64,000 bases of DNA from Proteles cristata cristata (GCA_017311185.1 JAESUZ010005105.1:310001-374000), one strand, 5' to 3'. Positions 1 through 12,670 are shown, numbered from the stretch's first letter. Translations and numbers: made by a program. The notes: a model not told the origin generated them from the sequence alone.

Positions 1-1372
1 AATATTCAGTTAACTATGAATTATTATAATAAAGTGGCTATGACTGTAGGACGACACTGCTACCAAGAGCAAGACACTGCAATCAAGTAGATAGGACAGG
101 CGGTAGGGAGAAGAAAGCTGTCTGGTGTTGTCAGAGAGCTTCTCGTAATAGAGGGAGCATTCTCTGATAGCCAAATGATTCCACTATCATTTCTTCTATC
201 TTTTTTGCTCTCCTTCCTCTAAAATATTCTTGACTCATACTTTTTCGCTAACTTGGAGTCCCTTTTCCAATTTCCCCATATTTCCTTGACTTGCTTCTTT
301 TACTAAAAACCCTAATTTGACAATCTTGAGTTCCCTATTGGCACGAAGCAGTACTTTTAGTAATTCAACACTTTACTCTTGCTATTGGGTTTTTGTTTTT
401 TGGTTTTTTTTTCAGCTTTCTAAAAGCTTGTAGGCTTTTAGAATTCTCTGAAAGCTCTCAGGGAGAAATTAAGAAAATCAAAACAACAAAATACATGGAA
501 ACCTCCTGGTATCCTCCGATCTGCCAGGAGTCATAGAGGGGCTAGAAACTTCTCTGAGTATGTTGTGGGGTCAGGTCCATCCTGCAGCTACAGGAGTTCT
601 GGTGTTGTGGGACAGTAATTAGGACTACAAGCATTGTTCTAGGGTTCTTAGAGCTTTCAGTTCCAGGTTTCCCTTCGCTTAATCTCCTAATTCTCAAAAT
701 GTCCAAAACAGCTAAACAGATATATCCTAATGTTAATAGCTAATATATTTTGTGTATTTATGTTATACCTTTCCTTGGACTATGCACTTTAAATGGATTA
801 TCTTATTTTATATCCACTATGACTATGTAAGTAGATATTAATTTCATCTTAATTGTTTAAAATGAAGTAACTGAGACTGGGGAGCTAGTTAAGACTACAT
901 TTAAACCTAAGGTATGTGACTCAACAGCTCTACTTATACAAGAGATGTTTAAAAACTTTAAAAAGTTTAAAGAGTTCTCCTTTCTCTTTGTAACTAATAC
1001 ACCAGTAAGTACATTGAGAAAATAGCCCCCTACTTGTATATTAATGATTCATAAACAAAATGTGAAAACCTTTCATTATCTCCAGAGAAAGAGACTAAGA
1101 AATTATAGAAAGAGATTGAGCATTTAATTGCTTAGACTATGACGTTTATTTCATCTTCTCAAGTAAGGTTTATATTATAAATATATTTATATATATTGCT
1201 ATGTATATTTACATACAAATATAGAGAGAATATATAATATAAATACAGACTATATGCTTATATATTCTAATATATATAATAATAAACTATAAATCAAAGG
1301 TTTCTAGGAAAGATTTAGAAATTTCTCCAAGATAAACTCTCACAGGAGGCAGTTGTATTCCTGCTCAAGTCA
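1..1372. other. Intergenic, no gene seen
   Basis: AT-rich DNA with no convincing ORF. A perfect 10-bp inverted repeat (418-427 with 434-443, 6-nt loop) lies just after a T-rich run. 1170-1290 is very AT-rich with TATATA runs. No repeat family was recognised. Confidence 0.5.
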
Positions 1373-3480
1373 ATGTGCAAATGGCATAAATTAAAAGCCA
1401 GTGGCACTTCTGGCCAGAGTTTCACTGCAGCTTACATTCTATGTCCCCCTCCTGCATGTGCACATATACATTTGTACTTAGGTGAGGCCCACAGAAGATG
1501 TTGCAATACCCCATGCATATCTTCTAATCCTACCTGCTGTGATGTGCACCAGCCAGACTTCCCGACTTCCAACTACCAGAAGGTACATAGGGCCAAGGGT
1601 CTGTTTTCCAGCCTCAGAGGTGTATTGTGCCCATCTTTGAGGCAGCCCAGAAGTGTCTAAAATTAAAAGTCCTCAAGAGCAGTACTCATTAAATGACTCA
1701 GATGAATTAGTGTAAAATATCATTCTCCCTTGACCTTCCAAGTGGAAGAATTCTGAAGCATGTGTTTTACCCTAATCCTGAGTTTCCACAGTATGGAAAT
1801 ATCTGAGTAACTGTGCTCAAGGATCTGGAACCCCTAGATTCTCCTCCACTCTCTGACTTAAAGAAGTGGCCCAATCTCCCTTGCTAGAAAATAACAGCCT
1901 TCTCCTACTTGGAATATATATATATATATATATATACCTGAGCCAGTTTCTATATATAGATATAGATAGATATAGATATAGATAGATATAGATGATATAG
2001 ATATAGAGATAGATAGATAGAGATAGAGATAGATAGAGATAGAGATAGATAGAGATAGAGATAGAGATAGAGATAGAGATAGAGATAGAGAGAGAGAGAG
2101 AGTCCTCATCTGAAGCAAATGCATTGGAAGATGATTCTGACAATCTGCCCTCACCTCAAATCATGGCTTCTATAACAATGTCTAAGATCAAGTTTCAACA
2201 TTGCCTTCCTATGTAAGTGCTTTCCCTTCTACAGAAGGAAAATAATTATTCATCAAAATAGCTAAAGTGTACTGCAGAAATCAAGATAACACACCTAAAA
2301 GTGGACCATGAGAGTACTAGACTTGAGTAAGAGTTAAATAAAATGTTGAATGAGGCAGAGATTACTGATATAGGGCCACTCTTGAAGGACTCATAATTTG
2401 ACATCCTGGCAAAAACACCTAGAGCTAGCCCTAATCTAATGCTAGTCTGACTCCTGGAAGCTTGGACACGTTGGAGCCTACAGTAAATGAGACTTTACAC
2501 AGTGTTTATAAATGGTGCCAAAGTCTCAAAAAGTTAAGAACGTTAGATTGGATTTGTCAAATAAAATGAGAGAACATATGAGTTGTGGGAAGCCCAAAGA
2601 AATTCTCTCCACAAAACAAATAAGTTATGTTCTATTAGAAGAAGCAACATCAGCATCACTGGGACCTTAATAATGACTCTTCTTTGTAAATCAGTGATTT
2701 GGGTGAGGGAACCTGCTGTTTGTCAATGACAAGATTCAAGAGTATCAAAAGCCAACCAGCAACACTTACTGTCAAGGGCAAGGTGGACTAATTTTCATTT
2801 ATCTGAGAATGGAAATACAGGGTCACTGACCTGCAGAGCTCTGTGACAATATCTAATAGAATAAGACTAAACTAGGCAGCAAAAGAGGGTATTATTTAAT
2901 CTCTGTAATCAAGAAGTTTCCAAAAGAAAGCTGAGGGAAGCCATCCCAATGGGAATTCATAGTCTCTTACCCAGTTTCCATACCTGAGCCAGTTTCCAGC
3001 TGTCAAACCCGTCATTGAATGAGAGTCCATGTCTTCTTGTGGAAGGATCCTGCAATGTCACAGAAAATACCAACAAAAGTTTTTTAGCCAATCCTTATCC
3101 AAGAAGAGGTATGGTCGTTTATCTGAGTAATTCTAGACTTAGAAAAAACACAGTCCCAAATTCTTTCAAGGTGTGTTAAAATTGACCTTTCAGTTTTTGC
3201 TGGAACTGACTCTGACACCATAGGACACAAATGCAAATAGTCTGGGTGTTTCAAAACCAAGTGATGGAATCCTGTCTAACCATCTTGCAAAAGATCCAAT
3301 GGATCCACAGTCCCACCCAGTGATCATTTCTCTGGATCCTGAGGATCTAAAAATCAAGGTGGACAAAGTAGTAATTGTCAGATCTCTTTCATCCATTCAT
3401 TGATCTATGAATACAAGCCTAGCTAAAATTGGCAAAATTAACAATTGTTTGCCAGTGTGGTTCATAACCTGCCAGTTGGA
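1373..3480. other. Unassigned intergenic DNA, possibly an old repeat
   Basis: Base composition is more balanced than in the flanks, which would fit an old retroviral-type internal sequence or unique DNA, but no family was recognised. Short ORFs here have no recognisable domain. A 17-bp word at 1934-1950 recurs exactly at 2980-2996, about 1.05 kb downstream and in the same orientation. Confidence 0.35.
1915..2101. repeat. Compound microsatellite (TA)n / (GATA)n / (GAGATA)n
   Basis: A TA run (about 1916-1936) is followed by a 15-17 bp unique spacer, then interleaved GATA, TATAGA and GAGATA units, ending in a GA run at about 2090-2101. The Ser-Leu-Ile repetitive minus-strand ORFs across it are translation of the repeat and not genes. 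Confidence 0.9.
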
Positions 3481-4252
3481 GAAACAGTACAACCACTGTG
3501 GTAAACTTTCACTATATACTAAGGTGTAATGTAGGGGTTAAATTTCATTCATTCTTCCTATAGGACTATCCAATTGACATGGCATTATTCATTGAATCTT
3601 TTCTTTCTCCTTGCAGCTGTGAATTTTCTGTAATTCAGGTAATCAAATAAGTCTAGATCTGTTACTAGAATTTCTATTTTATTTTGCTGGCCAATTTCAT
3701 TTTTTTAATTTTTCTTGTACGAATATCACATCTTTATTGCTTTTGCCTTAGAAATCTTGATATTTGCAGTAAGTTTTCCAACTCTGTTGTACTTCAAGAT
3801 TGTGTAGCTATGTTTTGTCCTTTGCATTTCCATCTAAATTTAGAATAAGCTTCTGAAATTTCTTAAAATTAAAATGCTACAGATTTTTGCATCACATTGA
3901 CTCAATAGATAAATTGCGAGAGAACTGACATTGTTATAATATTGAACTTTCTAATACATGACTATATATAGCCACCCACATATTTTTTTCAGCAAAGGAT
4001 TCTTCTACTTTATCCTCAGTTCTTACAATTACAAGTATTGGTTTCTGCAAGATCATAGTTAATACTCTCTGGTGTGGGATATCTATTTTACATATAAGGG
4101 ATAGATAAAAAAAAATTAAATTTGGGAGTCTTTGACACAGTTTGAAATTTTTTAAAAAACCCTAAGTGATAAAAAGTTAGGATGGTTAAATATTCAATGA
4201 TATGTCTACATTCTTTATCATAAAGAATATAAAATTAAGAATTCAGTTATTT

Positions 4253-4487
4253 TTAATGTTTTTTTAATTTATTTATTTTTTTTTATTTTATTTATTTCTA
4301 GGAGAGAGAGAGAGACAGCGTGAGCAGGGGAGGGTCAGAGAGAGAGGGAGTCACAGACTGAAACAGGCTCCAGGCTCTGAGCTGGCAGTCAGCACAGAGC
4401 CCGACGCGGGGCTCGAACCCACGAACTGTGAGATCATGACCTAAGCGAAAGTAGGACGCTTAACCGACTAAGCCACCCAGGCGCCCC
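4253..4487 (-). mobile_element. Feliform tRNA-derived SINE
   Basis: Complete antisense copy running from a T-rich tail and GA-rich tract to the 5' head AGGCGCCC at 4479-4486. It is the best preserved of three head-to-tail copies. Confidence 0.9.
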
Positions 4488-4696
4488 TACATTTATTTAT
4501 TTTTGAGAGACAGAGTAAGACAGAGCATTAGCGGGTGAGGGGCAGAAAGAGAAGGAGACACAGAATCCAAAGCAGGCTCCAGGCTTCAAGCAAGCATTCA
4601 GCACAGAGCCTGACATGGGGCTCGAACACAAAAACTGTGAGATCATGACCTGAGCCGAAGTCGGACACTCAACCGACTAAGCCACCCAAGTGCCCC
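4488..4696 (-). mobile_element. Feliform SINE, second of a tandem triplet
   Basis: It follows the previous SINE with essentially no spacer, in the same orientation. It is more diverged, with head GTGCCCC at about 4690-4696. Confidence 0.85.
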
Positions 4697-4785
4697 ATGT
4701 TTATTTATTTTTGAGAGAGGGTGTGAGCAGGAGAGGGGAAAAGACAGGGGGGACAGAATATCTGAGGTGGGCTCCACTGTCTTCT
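4697..4785 (-). mobile_element. Truncated SINE, third of a tandem triplet
   Basis: Only the A/T-rich tail and GA-rich tract, up to the GGGCTCCA-like segment, remain. The tRNA-like head is missing. Confidence 0.7.
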
Positions 4786-5203
4786 AAATTTTTAACTTAA
4801 AGACAAATAAGAAGATTCAGTAAACTTTCATTTTCCAAATGTTCTCAGAAAGAGTTATGAGAGTTACCCGCTGCTTACAAAACACAGTTGGATGACCCAT
4901 TTACCCAGATGAACTACCTGTGTGTTGTGGGGCTAGCAATGACAAACTATGATCTTCTGTGGAGATGGTACTCTCTCTGCATAGACAATCCCTCCTCACA
5001 GGAAGAGTGAGTATCAAGAAGGGACAGAGTCACCCTTAATTATTTGATCAACTACTGGTATTTTATAGTTTTAAATGCCTGATTGCAGTTTTGTCTCTCC
5101 TTCTACTGAAATCACTCCAGTTTCATGTAATTAAGTGATTTTTTTGTGTGTTTCCAGGACAGCAGTTTTGCACATATTTTAATAGATTTCTTCCTTGGTA
5201 TTT

Positions 5204-5390
5204 AATTTTTAAGTTTATTTATTTATTTTGAGAGAGAGAGAAAGCACAAGTGGGATAGGGACAGAGAGAGAGGAGAGAGGAAGAATCCCAAGCAGGCTCC
5301 ACACCGTCAGCACAGAGTCCTAAGCAGGTCTTGAACCCACAAGCAGTGAGATCGTCAGATGCTTAACCAAATGACCACCCAGGCGACCCA
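5204..5390 (-). mobile_element. Feliform SINE, diverged
   Basis: Antisense copy with a TTTATTTATTTTGAGAGAG tail side and a degraded tRNA-like head ending near 5390. There are internal deletions around the B-box region. Confidence 0.8.
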
Positions 5391-5733
5391 GTATTTAATA
5401 TTTTTATGTCACTGTAAATAGTATCAGTATTTTATTTTATTTTCATTTTCTAATTCTTTGCCGTAAGTATAAATATACATTTTATATGTGTATGTGACCT
5501 AAGGGACTTTGCTAAAGTCAGTGTTTAATTTTAATGTTTTCTCTAGATTCATTTGAATTTCCTATATACATAAACTGTTATCTATAATCAGTAACACTTA
5601 TTTTTTCCTTTTTCAATTGACTGACATTTTCTTTCTTTATTTGGCCCCTTTAAACTGGCCAGAAATATGAATACAATGTTGTGAATATAAATAATGAAAG
5701 TAGTTTTTTCTCATCTCAGAGGAATAGCTTTTA

Positions 5734-5871
5734 TTTTATTTTTTTATAGTTTATAGTCAAGTTGGTTTACATGTAACACCCAGTGCTCATCCCAACAAGT
5801 GCCCTCCTCCATGCCATGACCACCCTTTCCCTCTTCCCCAACCCCCTCAGCCCTCAGTTTGTTCTCAGCAT
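5734..5871 (-). mobile_element. Very short 5'-truncated L1 (3' UTR only)
   Basis: The reverse complement matches the 3' end of the window's own L1 (block ACTGGGTGTTACATGTAAAC, then a tail). It is flanked by a 15-bp direct repeat, 5719-5733 and 5872-5886, with one mismatch, which marks a complete insertion. Confidence 0.8.
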
Positions 5872-6485
5872 GAGGACTAGCTTTTAATACTTCACCACTA
5901 AATATGATATCTGCTAAAAAGCTTACTTTTACTTTTTAGGTTTTCTGAGTCAAATTAAGGAAACTCCCTCTACTCCAAGGTTGTCAAGAATCTTGTGATG
6001 AGTAGTGGTTTTATCAAATGCTGTTTTTAATCTGTTGAAAGTAACATATTACTTTCATCTGTTTATGTAATGAATCATTAATTTGTTTTCTAGTAAGAAA
6101 TCAAGCTGACCTACATAGAATTAATTTAAATTGGTCATGATGTAATATCAATTTTATATATCATTAGATTTAATTTTCTGATACTTTTTTAAATTTGCCA
6201 TATGCCAAAGAGAGATTAGTTTATAATTTTAACTTATTTTCTTTAACTCAACAGTTACTGATATTGATATTATCAGCTAGCTCCATAAAACTACCAAAGG
6301 AACTTCTCCTTTTTACCTATGCTCTGAAAATTGTTGTGCAAAATTTGATGCTGTTTATTCCTTAAGTTTTTCAGATATTTTATCAGTGAAGCTACTTGAG
6401 CCCAGAAATCAGCTTGTGAAAAGATTTTATCAAATGCTGTATTTCCGTAAGCATTTGCCTATTACATTTGTTAATATTCAATTAT

Positions 6486-7985
6486 TTATACACTTCCAGA
6501 ACATACAAATTTAATGCAATTTATATCAAAATTCCAGGAAGATTTTTTACCTATGTGGACAAAATTAATATAAAATTTGTACGGAGAAGCAAAATGACCT
6601 AAACAGGCAAAACAATTTTGGAAAAGAGAAGAAAAAGTAGGCAGAGTTAACCCATCAGACTTCAAAACTTTTTCTTTAGTTACCATGTTCCAAACTTTAT
6701 GCTATTCACAGAGGACTGACACAAAGATCAACAGAACAGAAGAGGAACTCAGAAGTATGCCCCCATCAATATGCTTAACTAACTTTTTATAAAGTGCAAA
6801 AGCAATTCAATGCAGAAGGATAGACTTTTCAACAAGTGATACTAGAGCAAGAGCATATCCACAGACCAAAACAAAACAAAACAAAAAGAAGAACCTCAAC
6901 CTAAACTTCATACTTTACATAAAAAAATAACTGAAGGTACATAATAGATTTAAATGTAAATTGTAAAACTATAAAAAAAAATATTTTGAAAGGGCACCTG
7001 GGTGGCTCAATCAGGTAAGCCTCAAACTCTTGATTTCAGCCCAAGTCATGATCTCACTGTTTCTGAGTTCGAGCCCCACCTCCTGCTCCATACTGACAGC
7101 TCAGAGCCTGCTTGGGATTCTTTCTCTCTCTCTCTCAAAAGAAATAACAAACTTAAAAAAAAATTATTTCAAAAAAATCACTGCATTCTAGGGCAACATA
7201 AAGAGTACAATCAGTAAACAGAAACCAAAAGCACAATCCATAAAAAGAAAAAGAAATAAATTAAATTGAATCAAAATTACAAACATTTACTCTGTGAAAC
7301 ACACTGCTAAGAGGATAAAAAAGACAAGCCATTGATTAGGAGAAAATGTGCAAAGCATCTATCAAACAAATGACTATTATGTAAAATATATAAAGAACTC
7401 TCAAAGTCAAATCAAAGTATAAACATAAACAATACAATTTAAAAATGAGAAAATGACATTAAGAGATGTTCTACAAAATAAAGATATGTAGATGTCAAAT
7501 AAATGCATGAAAATATTTTCAACATCATTAGCCTTTAGAGAAATGAATTAAAACTACAGCAATTATCACCACACACATTTCAGAATGGCTAAAAAAATAG
7601 TGACAATATCAAAGTCTAGCAAGGATGTGAAGAAATTGAATCATTATAGCATTGTTGGTGAAAATATCAAGTGGGATAGCCACTCTGGAAAACAGTGACT
7701 CAGTTTCTTCTAAGCTGCTTCTTATATCTACTGTCTAACCCAACAACTGCACTCTTCCACATTTTATCCCATAAATGTGAAAACATGTTCACAGAAAAGC
7801 CTATTCATGAATAGTTATAACATCTTTATTCATAACAGCCAAAACTGATACAACCCTGAAGTCCTCCAACAGGTGCATGATTAAATCCATACTATATATT
7901 ACTACTCAGAAATTAAAATTGTTGATACATGCAACTTGGATGAATTTCCAAAGAATTATGCTATATGCTAATTATAATACTTTCA
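6486..7985 (+). mobile_element. Ancient L1 ORF2 3' portion
   Basis: Diverged sense-strand L1 resembling the C-terminal half of ORF2. It includes an AGAATGGCTAAAA block near 7583 that parallels the ORF2 C-terminal region of the L1 at 36.4 kb. Many stops are present. A SINE at 6992-7165 interrupts it. It abuts the antisense L1 remnant ending near 6480. Confidence 0.6.
6992..7165 (+). mobile_element. Feliform SINE
   Basis: Starts GGGCACCTGGGTGGCTCAA and has a B-box-like GAGTTCGAGCCCC, a short pyrimidine tract and an A-rich tail. Part of the middle is missing relative to full copies. Confidence 0.85.
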
Positions 7986-7989
7986 CATG

Positions 7990-8520
7990 ACAAATGACAC
8001 ACCCACAGGAGCCATGACAGTACTGACCAGAGTCATTTTAGGAAGAAAAAGAGATGGGGCACCTGGGTGGTTCAGTCAGTTAAGTATACAACTTTGCCTC
8101 AGGTCATGATCTCACGGTTCGTGGGTTTGAGCCCTCATCGGGCTCTGTGCTGACTGCCAGCTCAGAACCTGGAGCTTGTTTCAGACTCTGTGTCTCCCCT
8201 TCTCTCTGACCCTCCCCTGCTCACGCTGTCTCTCTCTCTCTCTCTTTCTCAGAAATAAAACATTAAAAAAAAAAAAAGGAAGAAAAAGAGGTGGCACCCC
8301 CATTCCAGAAAAGTCATGCCCGTTTCCGGAAAAACTTATGAATAACTCTGTCCTCATTATCCTAACCCCACAAAACTGCTCTAAACACACCCCAAATGAG
8401 AAGTTGATCGGGGAATTTAGTTCCCCACTGTATATTCTTTGGCCATTGAATAAAGTTCATGATGTCTGACGCTCAGTTTTGAATTCGTTCTGGTTTTGTG
8501 ATACCCAAAGTTCTCGAGAA
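7990..8520 (+). mobile_element. Possible solo LTR, interrupted by a SINE
   Basis: After the SINE is removed the two halves form a GC-richer block with an AATAAA signal near 8448 followed by a T/G-rich stretch, the layout of an LTR R/U5 region. The ends and a target duplication could not be fixed. It could instead be part of the L1M 5' region that follows. Confidence 0.35.
8056..8277 (+). mobile_element. Feliform SINE with target-site duplication
   Basis: Full-length copy from GGGGCACCTGGGTGGTTCAG to an A12 tail. It is flanked by 15-bp direct repeats, 8041-8055 and 8278-8292, with one mismatch. Confidence 0.93.
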
Positions 8521-8559
8521 AGGACTCTCAAGAAGAAGCAGAAAGCTTCTCCAGAGGTC

Positions 8560-11163
8560 CTTACCCCTTGGTGGGGAAAGGGAAAATCAAACAGTGACAG
8601 GTTTCACTTTGGCTGTCTCACCCCTCCCCCAGGCTGCATCAACACTACACCTAGAGAACCCTCCCCCCATGCCCTGGCCTATGATTTCTCCAATGAGAAA
8701 AAGCCCAAGGCGGACATCAAGCTTCATCAACATTGTAAAATGCTTCCCAGGAGCTCTACTTGAGTCTCACTTCACAAGGATTGCTGGGGGAATGTGTGGG
8801 ACTAGACCACTGGGGATCAGATAGAAATGGAAAGGGAGAATGGGATTAACAATAACCATCCCTCAGACCTTGAAGACCTTGGAGTGGCACTTAAGCAAAA
8901 AGGAGGCCTATCTGCAGAGTGGCCTTATTGGGACAGGGAGCCCAACCAGAAGTTCTGCCTGATTTGTGTTCCCAGCCAACAGATTGTATCAGCCACAGAA
9001 CCCATTTTACAACCCATCCTGGGCAGGGAAAGAAGTTCAATGCCTATCCAACAGTTCTGCCTCAATGGAAAGCCTGGCTGAGGATGTCTGGCAGCCACCA
9101 AGCACATTCGATTGCTCACCTAGGCAGGGAAGCAAGTTGGAAGCCCCACCCAACTGCTGAACGTAGCCACCAGTCCTGTCCCACCAGGAATCCTGGCCAG
9201 AGAAAGTAGGCAGCTGGGGAGCCCATATGGCACCCCTGCTCAGGGATGGACCCAGGCTTAGAAGCTCTGCCCAACTATTAAGCATAATCTCAGGCCCCAC
9301 AAAACAAGAGAGCCTGAAGAGAGAAGCTGGGGAGCCTGTGAGCCAAATCTATAGTAGTATCTAGCCCTAGAGCCCATCCTACAACCCCATCCAGCTGCAA
9401 GGCCCAGCCTCTGGCCATGGCTGATTGCCGAACACAGCCTTTGGACACATCCAGGCAGAGAGCATGGCCAGTGACCCACCCCTGTAATCACAGAACAGAG
9501 TTTCCAGCCTCACCCAACTGTGTGGCACAGCTGTAGACCAGCCAGCCAGCCAGCCAGAGTGCGCAGCCAGTGCCCTCCTCCAACAGCAGAGCACAGCCAA
9601 CTGCCTACCCAATCAGGAATGCCAGCCTATAGCCCTGCCCAAATTCAGGCACAGCCTATGGTCCCATCTAGTCACAGATGCCTCACTGGACAGCAAAGCC
9701 CTATCTGTGGTCCCACCTGAACAAGGGCTCCAGCCAGGAGTACCAACCAGTTGGGGAGCACAGCTTGAGGCCCCACCCAACAAGGACCATTTGTTGCAGC
9801 CATCCCATAGTCCCACCGAATCATAGAGTACAAGCAGCAGCACTGCCCTGCCAAGGAACATAGCCTGTGACACTGTGCGACCAGAGGTGACTGCGAAACC
9901 CAGCTGGTAGATTGCAAAGCCCACTCAGCAGCCCCACTTGACATGGAACCCAGCTAGCAGTCCACCCAAACCACAGAGCGCAAGCAGTGGCCTGACCCAA
10001 CTATAGTCCTGATAACAAGCCCTGCCGCAATCAATACTCAGTGACCTGTCCACAACCCTAGGCTGGGTTGACTGGTGAAGGTCTTTTCCTGCCACACAGA
10101 ACCAATAAAGCTTGGAAACTTTCCTCAAATATGCAGATATTGATACAAGGATACAAGGATCATGAAGAATCAGATAAACCTGATACCACTAAAGGAAACT
10201 AATAAATCTCCAATAATGACCTTAAAGAAATTGAAATACATGACCTGGCTGATAGAGAATTCAGAATACTCCTCCTGATGAAGTTTAGTGAACCATAAGG
10301 ACACACAGAGAGATGACTCAACAAAATTAAGGAAATAAGGCATGCGGTCAACAAAGAAATAGAAACCATCCAAAAAGAAAAAGAAAAAAAGCCAAAATCC
10401 TAGAGTTGAAGAATACAATAACAAAACTGAAGAATTCAATAAAAATCTTCAACAGCAGACTAAACCAAGCAGAAGAAAAATCAGTTAACTCACTTCTGGA
10501 TATATATCTAAAGAAAATGAAATCAGAATCTTGAAGAGTTACCTGCTTTCCCACATTCATTACAGTTTTATTCATAATAACCAAATATGGAAACAACCTA
10601 AATGTCCATATATAGATGAATGGATAAAGGAGATATGACTATATATGGATAGGTATATACAAATATATAGTGAAATATATAGAATGGAATATTCTTCAAC
10701 CATGAAAAAGGGAATCCTGCCATTCGCAACTATATAGATGGAGCTTGAAGGCATAATGCTAAACAAAATAAATGAGACAGAGAAAGACAAAATACTACAT
10801 AATCTCACTTACATGTGAAGTCTGAAAAAGCAGAACTCTTAAAAATAGAGTAGAATGGTGGTTAGCAAGGGCTGGAAGTTTGGGGAAATGAAGAGATGTT
10901 GGCCAAAGGATACAAACTTCCACTTATAAGACAATTAAGTTTTGTAGATCTAATGCACAGCATGGTTGCTATAGTTAATAATACTGTTTTATACACTAGG
11001 AAGTTGCTAACAGAGTAGCTCTTAGATGATCTGACCACAAAAAAAGAAACAGTAATTATGTGACACGATTGAAGTATTAGCTAATGCTATGAGGATAATC
11101 ATTTTGCAATCTATAAGTGTACCAAATCAACACATTGTACACTTTAAAATTACACATTGTTAA
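8560..11163 (+). mobile_element. Internally deleted L1M: 5' UTR repeats and ORF1 start joined to the ORF2 3' end
   Basis: 8930-10080 is a GC-rich array of diverged roughly 40-50 bp units. 10100-10490 then resembles the 5' part of L1M ORF1 (AATTCAGAATACTCC and GAAGAATACAATAAC blocks). At about 10490-10510 the sequence switches directly to the ORF2 C-terminal region and 3' UTR, which continues to about 11160. Most of ORF1 and ORF2 is therefore absent. Any reading frames are broken. Confidence 0.6.
8930..10080. repeat. Diverged GC-rich tandem repeat in an L1M 5' UTR
   Basis: Variants of CCCCACCCAAC, CACAGCC and AGCCAGTGG words recur every 40-50 bp with substitutions and indels, probably twenty or more units. 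The overlapping short ORFs on both strands come from this repeat. Confidence 0.65.
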
Positions 11164-11370
11164 GGGTGCCTAGGTGGCTCAGTCGGTTAACCATCAGACT
11201 TCAGCTCAGGTCATGATCTCAAGGTTTGTGAGTTCAAACCCCACATCAGGCTCTGTGCTGACAGCTCAGAGCCTGGAGCCTGCTTTGGATTCTGTGACTC
11301 CCTCTCTCTCTGTCATTCCCCTACTCAAGATTTGTCTCTTTCTGTCTCTCAAAAAATAAATAAACTTACA
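11164..11370 (+). mobile_element. Feliform SINE
   Basis: Begins GGGTGCCTAGGTGGCTCAGT right after the 3' end of the L1M and ends in AAAAAATAAATAAAC. The overlapping short ORF is SINE translation. Confidence 0.9.
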
Positions 11371-12657
11371 CAATGGCATATGTCAGTTATACTCAATAAA
11401 TGCAGAGGAGAAAAACTTAACAAAGAACAAAACAATTCACTACCACCTCCTGCCAACCCACTCCTTGGATTTCAAAATTTGTTGAAAGAGGAAGGACTAG
11501 AAAATCTTCATTTTGATTTTCTAAGACATAATAAATGCCAATATTCCAAGGACAACAACAAAGAAGAAATTATACTTTCATTCCTATGCTATCATTATGA
11601 AAATTCATATTTTCCCTTTCCTATTCCTGTCTTTTACTTCATAGCTGGAATGCCTTCATCTATTCTTTGAACACAAATTATCCAACCCTTACCATTCTGT
11701 GTTAAGGTATATTAGCAGGTTATGCTGGGCTTCTTTTCCAGTTCACAGGTTTTCTATTTCTTTCATGTGTGGCAAGTTAAGGATTGAGACACCCTTTCTG
11801 TTAATATTTTTATTTTTCTAACACATTTGAGAGAAATAACATTACTAATGTCTGGCTGTCATCATTCCTTAGTTTCTATGCCACTAGAAGTGTCCTATGT
11901 TTTATACTTCTTGGCTGCAACTCTCATATCATCACTTAGCCTCATATCTCATTTCACTTAGTAATGTTTCTTTTGGGTCTTAGGATACTGCTCTCTACAT
12001 TGTGTTGGACTTTATGCTTTCAGATAATGGATCCCCAAGTCAGTTACTTTGAAGCAGGCCACAACACATGATAAAATGAGTAATTTTGCAACCATTTTAA
12101 CAAGGACTTTCTAAACAAAAGATTTTGTTAAGTGTGGTAAATCTAATGGGATTATACACCTCCAACCTGAAATATTAAAGTTAATTATGGAATAATAAAA
12201 TGAATATGGTCATGACCCACTAAATGCTCTTATTTGCTTTGTCATAGATAGTGACCCTTCATATTCTATTAAAATGTGCTATACAAGTTAGTTTTGTCAA
12301 ATATCATTAGTGTCTTCTGATTATTAATCCCTGGGTAATGGTTTCTTTGTATTGTTTTGTTTCTTTTCCCTTCTCAATAGAATCCCTTGAGTGTGCAATT
12401 AATTAAACGATATAAGAACACTCACATTTTTAGCATGTAAAATTAACAATGAAATATCCCCCTACCTAGTGGCTATAATTAAGTGTTCACAGTAAGGCTA
12501 GAGAACTTATCTTACCTAAAATAAAATTAAATATAGCAGTATCCAAATCCAGAATTGGTATAAGTTCAAACTTACATACAAGGATGAGGTGAAAAGTAGA
12601 AAATTTACAAAAACACCCCATGTATTCCACCTTTTTGCATTAAGTTACAACTTAAAA
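11371..12657. other. Intergenic, no gene seen
   Basis: AT-rich single-copy-looking DNA. An ORF running into it from the SINE (to about 11670) has no recognisable domain and is treated as chance. Confidence 0.45.
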
Positions 12658-12670
12658 TCATTTTTTCTTT

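Larger units (their letters stand above)
3481..6480 (-). mobile_element. Ancient L1 fragment (ORF2 to 3' region), antisense, broken by younger insertions
   Basis: Read on the - strand, stretches at about 3500-4080, 5030-5200, 5400-5720 and 5890-6480 resemble diverged L1 ORF2 and its 3' portion. An example is the GAGAACTGACAT block at 3920, familiar from old L1M/L1ME copies. No open frame survives. SINEs (4253-4785, 5204-5390) and a small L1 fragment (5734-5871) interrupt it. 4786-5030 was not assigned. Confidence 0.55.

Noticed and set aside
1817..2154. Minus-strand ORFs rich in Ser, Leu, Ile and Tyr
   Set aside because: They are translations of the GATA/GAGATA microsatellite.
8930..10080. 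CRISPR-like or coding tandem array
   Set aside because: The units are imperfect and vary in length without constant repeats or unique spacers. The context is an L1M in a mammalian genome, and the ORFs switch strand and frame.
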